Below, piece by piece: positions 50,658 to 55,393 of a stretch of 55,393 bases of DNA. Position 1 is the stretch's first letter. Every line of letters starts with the position of its first letter. The notes under the pieces are model-generated. The model worked only from the letters and a program-made list of their open reading frames with translations, did not search any database and had not been told where the DNA came from. Source of the stretch: Microcaldota archaeon (lineage in GTDB: Archaea > Micrarchaeota > Micrarchaeia > Micrarchaeales > CABMGC01); the NCBI GenBank assembly GCA_021791245.1, contig JAJYWY010000031.1, positions 1 to 55,393 on the forward strand, written 5' to 3'. The translations under genes were made by a program, and so were the position numbers.

Positions 50658-51167
50658 ATGATAGACGCAATGCTTCTCTTTGTATTCGCAGTCCTTTCCG
50701 CGCTTGCGGTAATATCGGCATATCTCGTGGCGCTGGAAAGGTCCGTATTCCATTCCGCCCTATCTCTTGCAGCGGTATTCACATTTGGCTCCCTGCTGCT
50801 CCTCTTCATAGGGCAATATGTGATAGCATTGCTCCAGTTGTTCGTACTTGTAGGCGGACTTTCAGTATACTTGGTCGTTTCAGTAGCGTCAGAGGCAAAG
50901 ATCCCTTTCAGGAAAGCCAGCATCCCAATGCTAATAATATTGAGCGTATTTCTCTTTGCATTATTAAGCTATTACATGATACCCGGATTATACAACGGAA
51001 CTGTGCAGGGGCTTGGCAATGCAAGCTCTGGCAGCGCCATATACAATGAAGCTGCAGCTTCGCTGTCTAATATGTGGCAGCTCGTGGCTATTGTGCTCCT
51101 CTTCATGTTTGCCATAGGCATCGGGGGGATAGTCGTGATAAAATCCTCGTTAGCCAAAAAGAAATAA
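50658..51167 (+). CDS. nuoJ: NADH-quinone oxidoreductase subunit J
   Basis: A 169-residue, five-span membrane subunit. AERSVFHSALSLAAVFTFGS-like sequence (here LERSVFHSALSLAAVF), then YVIALLQLFVLVGGLSVYLVVS correspond to the helix with a pi-bulge in NuoJ. The ATG at 50658 has a near-perfect Shine-Dalgarno, AGGTGATC, two bases before it. After it the cluster ends: the next gene is on the opposite strand. nuoB, C, D, I, K, L, M and N are not in this window. Confidence 0.85.
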   Translation: MIDAMLLFVFAVLSALAVISAYLVALERSVFHSALSLAAVFTFGSLLLLFIGQYVIALLQLFVLVGGLSVYLVVSVASEAKIPFRKASIPMLIILSVFLFALLSYYMIPGLYNGTVQGLGNASSGSAIYNEAAASLSNMWQLVAIVLLFMFAIGIGGIVVIKSSLAKKK

Positions 51168-51186
51168 ACGCATTAGCGATGCGCGG

Positions 51187-51885
51187 TCAGTTTATGTATT
51201 TTAGCAGCTCGCGCATGTCATTGCCATGTATGATATGCGCAGCATGTTTCTTCAGCTCTTCCGAATCTGAAGAAAACGCTATGCCTGTCGCTTTCTTGAA
51301 TACGTTAATGTCGTTTGTGGAATCTCCGACATAAATAGCTTCGTCAAGAGACACGCCTGCATTTTTGCAGTATTTCATAAAAATCTTTGGTTTTCCGTCA
51401 GTTTCGTAATCGTAATTTTCGTATTCTCCCCTAACAAGCCTCCCATCCCTATCGAAAATAAGCTTCGTTGAGAAACTCACATAATCCATTGGAAGGCCGT
51501 ACATACGCGAGAAATACTCATATACGTTATATATCCCCCCGGAGATTATTCCGGTCTTTATCCCCTTATTCTTTAGAGTATTTATAGTTTCGAGGGCGCC
51601 GGTGTGAAGGGAAATGTTCTTTTTTACTATGTCGTAAAATTTTTTTTCTGTAAGGCAACGGTCTATATACAGATCCACCCCTTTCTGGCACCATTCGATA
51701 TAGCTTATCTTCCTTGAGAAGTACATGTCGCTTATCCGCTTCTGCTCATCCTCGCAGCCTAGCTCGAGATTTAAAAGAGCCCATGAATATTTAACCTGTG
51801 TTTTGGCAAGCGTCCCATCCCAATCGAATGCGATGAGTTTTGTTTTGCCCCTCTTTTTATATGGTTCTGCCTTCTCCATACGCAA
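51187..51885 (-). CDS. HAD-superfamily phosphatase
   Basis: A 232-residue hydrolase. Motif I is IAFDWDGTLAKT with the nucleophile Asp, motif II IISGG in TGIISGGIYNV, motif III a Lys near ETDGKPKIFMK, and motif IV YVGDSTNDINVF. The helical cap between I and II places it with phosphoserine-phosphatase-like HADs. It removes phosphate from a small molecule; which one is not shown. It starts 3 bp after the dnaJ stop on the same strand, so it may belong to the chaperone operon. Confidence 0.88.
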   Translation of the reverse strand: MRMEKAEPYKKRGKTKLIAFDWDGTLAKTQVKYSWALLNLELGCEDEQKRISDMYFSRKISYIEWCQKGVDLYIDRCLTEKKFYDIVKKNISLHTGALETINTLKNKGIKTGIISGGIYNVYEYFSRMYGLPMDYVSFSTKLIFDRDGRLVRGEYENYDYETDGKPKIFMKYCKNAGVSLDEAIYVGDSTNDINVFKKATGIAFSSDSEELKKHAAHIIHGNDMRELLKYIN

Positions 51886-51888
51886 ACA

Positions 51889-53019
51889 CTACAATATTCC
51901 GAAGAATTTCCTCCCCTCTCCCGAGTTGCCTTCCCTTATGTTCCTGTATTCTTTTAAAAGCTCCTCTTCCCTCTTTGAAAGGGTTTTTGGCATTTCTATT
52001 ATAACATTCACTATCTCGTCGCCTTTTGTTGAGCCCCTGAAGCTCTTGATTCCTTCGCCTCTCATTACTATCTTGGAATTTGGCTGCGTGCCTGGCTCTA
52101 TTTTTATCCTCTTTATCCCGGAAAGCGTAGGCACCTCTATCTCTCCCCCAAGAATGGCTTTGTAGAATGGAACCTGCACGTTAGTGTATATGTCGTCTTC
52201 CTCTCTCGTAAAGGTCTTGTCCTTCCTTATCTCCACTTCTATGTACAGATCCCCTTTTTTGTCCTTGCCAAAATCCCCCATGCCGTTAAGCCTTAGCCTC
52301 ATTCCGTCGCGTATCCCCTGGGGAATCGTTACTTTGACGTTTTCTGATTTTACTGTTGATCCCTTGCCTCCGCATTGCCTGCACGGCTTCTCGTATGTCT
52401 TTCCCGAGCCTCCGCATTTAGGGCATGTTGTTACTGATTCAAACCTTCCGAAGAAAGAATTCCTAACGCTTCGCACATATCCTTCACCATCGCATTGCTG
52501 GCACCTGACAAGCTTGGTGCCGGGTTCGGCGCCTGAGCCTTCGCACCTGTCGCATTCTGCAGTGTGCTTTACGTATATTTCTTTGGTAGTTCCTTCTGCA
52601 GCTTCATGCAGGGTTATGCCCATTTTATAAAGTATATCCTGGCCAATGTCTGCATTCCTCCCTCTGCCCGCGCCGCTAGAGAAGAAGACATCGAAAGGGC
52701 TGTTTCCTCCAAAGTCGGACATGTTTATGTTTATGCCAAGGTCCCTGAATATGTCGTTTACGTTGAATCCCCTGAATATATCCTCCTCAGAGAAGCTCCT
52801 GTTGAACGCCTCAGAACCCATCATGTCGTACCTTTTCCTCTTGTCAGGGTCCGACAGCACTGCATACGCTTCGTTTATCTTTTTGAAATGCTCTTCTGCC
52901 CCGCTATCCTTGTTCCTGTCTGGGTGGTACTTCAGCGCAAGCTCCCTGTATGCCTTTTTTATGTCTTCTATTGATGCATTCTTCTGTACTCCAAGTATTT
53001 TATAGAAATCTTCAGGCAT
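51889..53019 (-). CDS. dnaJ: Chaperone protein DnaJ
   Basis: A 376-residue class A J-protein. The J domain has the HPD triad in KYHPDRNKD near residue 32, followed by a Gly/Phe region ([15 protein letters not shown]). The zinc domain has four CxxCxGxG repeats ([32 protein letters not shown]), then the substrate-binding and dimer part ([17 protein letters not shown]). It delivers unfolded proteins to DnaK. It lies 18 bp after dnaK, in a grpE-dnaK-dnaJ order. Confidence 0.95.
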   Translation of the reverse strand: MPEDFYKILGVQKNASIEDIKKAYRELALKYHPDRNKDSGAEEHFKKINEAYAVLSDPDKRKRYDMMGSEAFNRSFSEEDIFRGFNVNDIFRDLGININMSDFGGNSPFDVFFSSGAGRGRNADIGQDILYKMGITLHEAAEGTTKEIYVKHTAECDRCEGSGAEPGTKLVRCQQCDGEGYVRSVRNSFFGRFESVTTCPKCGGSGKTYEKPCRQCGGKGSTVKSENVKVTIPQGIRDGMRLRLNGMGDFGKDKKGDLYIEVEIRKDKTFTREEDDIYTNVQVPFYKAILGGEIEVPTLSGIKRIKIEPGTQPNSKIVMRGEGIKSFRGSTKGDEIVNVIIEMPKTLSKREEELLKEYRNIREGNSGEGRKFFGIL

Positions 53020-53037
53020 TCATTCATCTTATTTCCA

Positions 53038-54897
53038 TTATTTTTCTACCTTGAAGTCGGCATCTGCAGTATTCGGATCGCTGTTGGAGGGGTCATTTCC
53101 TCCAGGCCCTGGCGCCTGTCCATAATCGGGGTTCGCGCCCTGGCTCTGTCCGTATATCTGTGTGCCTGCCTTCTCCAGAGCCTGCTTCAGCTTCTCGAAT
53201 GATTCTGTTATCGCAAGCTCTGATGCATCCTCCTTCTCCATTGTCTCCTTGAGCTCTGTTTTTGCCTTTTCTATCTCTTCTCTGGTTTCCTTGGATATCT
53301 TGGATTCGTTCTCCTTTAGCGTCTTCTCTGCGGTGTATATCAGGGATTCTGCATTGTTTTTAAGCTCTATCCTCTCCATGAGCTTCTTGTCTTCTTCTGC
53401 ATAACGCTCGGCATCTTTCACTTTCTTGTCTATATCTTCTCTTGTCATTTTGTTTGGAGCCACTACGCGCATGCTTTGTTCTTTCCCTGTTGCCTTGTCC
53501 TTTGCAGTAACATGCAGTATTCCATTTGCATCTATGTCGTATGTAACTTCAATCTGCGGAACTCCCCTTGGCGCATGAGGTATTCCGCTGAGCGTGAACT
53601 TGCCAAGGTCTATGTTGTCCTTAGCCATGGTCCTTTCGCCCTGCAGTATGTGTATGTCAACGCTTGGCTGCGAGTCCTCGGCAGTTGTGAATATCTGCGA
53701 CTTTTTTATAGGTATAGTGGTGTTCCTGTCTATCAGCTTCGTCATTACTCCGCCCAGTGTCTCCAAGCCCAGGGATAATGGGGTGACATCTAGAAGCACT
53801 ATGTCCTTTACTTCTCCTGTAAGAACACCTGCCTGTATTGCTGCACCGAATGCTACTGCTTCCATCGGGTCTACTCCCCGCTCTATCTTCTTGCCAAGCA
53901 GCTGTTCGACGTACCTCTGCACTATAGGCATCCTTGTAGGGCCCCCTATAAGTATTACTTTGTCTATATCCTTGGGCTCGAGTTTTGCATCGTGCAACGC
54001 CTGCATAACGGGCTTTGTAGTCCTTTCCACTATAGAAAGAATTATCTCCTCAAGCTTGGCCCTTGTCATCCTATACGTATAATTGAGGGGCTTGCCGTCC
54101 TTGCCAGTTGAAAGGAACGGAAGGTTTATGTCAGTCTGCATTGCCGTAGACAGTTCTATCTTTGCTTTCTCTCCAGATTCTCTGAGCCTCTGCATCGCCT
54201 GGCTGTCATTTGTTATGTCAACTCCGTACTTGCTTTTTACGTCGCTGACCAAAAATTCTACTATCTTGTTGTCCATATCAGTTCCGCCAAGCTGCGTATC
54301 TCCGCTTGTGGATTTGACTTCAAATACACCTGCGCCGAATTCCATGATTGTTACGTCAAGAGTGCCCCCTCCGAAATCGTATACTATTATCTTCATGTCT
54401 TTTCCTGCCTTGTCTATTCCGTATGCAAGCGATGCTGCGGTAGGTTCATTGACTAGCCTGACCACTTCGAGTCCGGCTATCTCTCCCGCATCTTTTGTAG
54501 CCTGCCTCTGGTTGTCGTCAAAGTATGCCGGAACGGTTATGACAGCTTTCTTAACTTCCTCTCCAAGGAAAGCCTCTGCATCTGACTTTATCTTCTGAAG
54601 CAGCATTGCTGACAATTCCTGGGGCGTATAGCTTTTTCCAAATATCTTGTACTTGTAGTCAGTTCCCATTTTTCTCTTGAATGCATTTACCGTTCCCTCA
54701 GGATTCGCTACAGCCTGCCTTCTTGCAGGTTCACCGACGAACCTCTGTCCGTCCTTAGTGAATGCAACATAGCTCGGGAAGGACTTACCATAAAGGGATG
54801 TGCCCTCTGAGCTTGGTATAAGCACTGGCCTTCCTCCTTCCAGTACTGCAGCAGCGCTGTTTGAAGTTCCTAAATCTATTCCTATTATTTTTGCCAT
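53038..54897 (-). CDS. dnaK: Chaperone protein DnaK (Hsp70)
   Basis: A complete 619-residue Hsp70. ATPase motifs are [54 protein letters not shown] and [15 protein letters not shown]. The linker [19 protein letters not shown] leads to the substrate-binding domain and a lid; the C-terminus is a Gln/Gly/Pro-rich tail with ends in acidic residues. Together with DnaJ and GrpE it is the bacterial-type folding machine that many archaea obtained by transfer. Confidence 0.97.
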   Translation of the reverse strand: MAKIIGIDLGTSNSAAAVLEGGRPVLIPSSEGTSLYGKSFPSYVAFTKDGQRFVGEPARRQAVANPEGTVNAFKRKMGTDYKYKIFGKSYTPQELSAMLLQKIKSDAEAFLGEEVKKAVITVPAYFDDNQRQATKDAGEIAGLEVVRLVNEPTAASLAYGIDKAGKDMKIIVYDFGGGTLDVTIMEFGAGVFEVKSTSGDTQLGGTDMDNKIVEFLVSDVKSKYGVDITNDSQAMQRLRESGEKAKIELSTAMQTDINLPFLSTGKDGKPLNYTYRMTRAKLEEIILSIVERTTKPVMQALHDAKLEPKDIDKVILIGGPTRMPIVQRYVEQLLGKKIERGVDPMEAVAFGAAIQAGVLTGEVKDIVLLDVTPLSLGLETLGGVMTKLIDRNTTIPIKKSQIFTTAEDSQPSVDIHILQGERTMAKDNIDLGKFTLSGIPHAPRGVPQIEVTYDIDANGILHVTAKDKATGKEQSMRVVAPNKMTREDIDKKVKDAERYAEEDKKLMERIELKNNAESLIYTAEKTLKENESKISKETREEIEKAKTELKETMEKEDASELAITESFEKLKQALEKAGTQIYGQSQGANPDYGQAPGPGGNDPSNSDPNTADADFKVEK

Positions 54898-54915
54898 TTT
54901 ATCACTTTCTTAATA

Positions 54916-55393
54916 TTATTTATATTCTTTATCCTTTTTTTCCTGATTTTCCTTTTCTTCGGCATGATGCGCCTTCTTTGAGACAATAACCGATGCCGGC
55001 CTTATCAATATGTTGTCCAGGGTATATCCATTCCTAATTACTTCTATTATGGAGCCATCGTTTTCGCTGCTCTCTCTTGTCATTATTATTTCATGCTTGT
55101 AAGGGTCGTATTTCCCATTAGCGTCTATCTCTTCCAGCCCTTCGCTCTTCAGCGATGACATCATGTTCGAATACACCAGCTCTATCCCTTTTATCTTCGG
55201 GTCTTCATCTTTATTGGCCCCGGAAAGCTCTATTGCAAGTGAAAGCTCGTCTAGCGCAGGCAGCAGCTTCTTCAGCAGTTCGGCTTTTCCAAGCTTCTTC
55301 GCTTCGGATATCTCCCTTGCCGACCTCTTTTTATAATTGTCAAATTCCGCAGCGAGCCTAAGCAGCCTGTCCTTTAACTCTTCAACTTCATTC
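54916..55393 (-). CDS. grpE: GrpE nucleotide exchange factor (5' end outside window)
   Basis: The frame is open from the window edge to the stop at 54916, giving about 159 residues without the N-terminus. EELKDRLLRLAAEFDNYKKR and REISEAKKLGKAELLKKLLP form the long dimeric helix of GrpE; the beta domain follows with YDPYKHEIIMTRES and VIRNGYTLDNILIRPASVIV. It opens the DnaK nucleotide pocket. The stop is 18 bp before the dnaK start. The promoter of the operon is beyond the edge. Confidence 0.93.
   Translation of the reverse strand, partial: NEVEELKDRLLRLAAEFDNYKKRSAREISEAKKLGKAELLKKLLPALDELSLAIELSGANKDEDPKIKGIELVYSNMMSSLKSEGLEEIDANGKYDPYKHEIIMTRESSENDGSIIEVIRNGYTLDNILIRPASVIVSKKAHHAEEKENQEKKDKEYK

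Overview
The window reads as an archaeal chromosome, most likely a small-genome DPANN lineage close to Micrarchaeota/ARMAN. Pointers are archaeal-type GluRS and AsnRS, family B DNA polymerase, type II methionine aminopeptidase, ribosomal protein eL40, an Nre-family repair protein, UPF0147, a TrmB regulator, A/T-rich TATA-like start regions, very tight gene packing, and a tRNA-Arg with an intron at a non-canonical T-loop site. The lineage is an inference from gene content; no 16S gene is present.

Layout. 1-2.0 kb: a MoxR-type AAA+ ATPase and a downstream partner cut by the window edge. 2.05-2.5 kb: a decayed IS200-type transposase with its palindromic end. 2.57-7.8 kb: a four-gene overlapping operon (membrane-anchored winged-helix protein, ABC ATPase, secreted Ig-like protein, MacB/FtsX permease). 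8.2-10.5 kb: three unrecognised genes. 10.5-24.6 kb: mostly housekeeping genes (tRNA-Thr, sugar nucleotidyltransferase, GluRS, FKBP isomerase, AsnRS, beta-carbonic-anhydrase-like protein, CMP-kinase-like protein, HemW-like radical SAM protein, TrmB regulator, MetAP, PolB). 24.8-31.4 kb is accessory: a SecB-like protein, a zinc microprotein, a truncated membrane gene fused to a 5'-truncated DDE transposase, a bacterial-style FadE acyl-CoA dehydrogenase, and an AAA/DUF4143 ATPase between a tRNA-Pro gene and a degraded copy of that tRNA's 3' half.

31.4-42.9 kb: an internally duplicated unknown protein with a winged-helix protein and eL40, Nre, Nudix, Xaa-Pro peptidase, a second tRNA-Pro, DEAD-box helicase, a copper ATPase module with YHS domains, a phosphodiesterase-like enzyme and an SDR epimerase. 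42.9-43.5 kb: a DUF2283/DUF4258 toxin-antitoxin-like pair between two copies of the last 50 bp of secY. 43.5-47.6 kb: secY, a V4R-domain protein, and two envelope redox-like proteins. 47.7-51.2 kb: a TnpB relic, TatD nuclease, the intron-containing tRNA-Arg, UPF0147, and a nuoA-nuoH-nuoJ cluster. 51.2-55.4 kb: a HAD phosphatase and the bacterial-type grpE-dnaK-dnaJ chaperone operon.

The most notable signals are two small cargo segments bounded by duplicated target-gene 3' ends (tRNA-Pro and secY). At secY all three differences between the copies are synonymous, as expected if an incoming element supplied a replacement gene end. Next are the T-loop tRNA intron, the FadE gene in an apparently reduced archaeon, and the regulator/ABC/secreted-protein operon. 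No CRISPR array, rRNA gene or intact prophage was seen.
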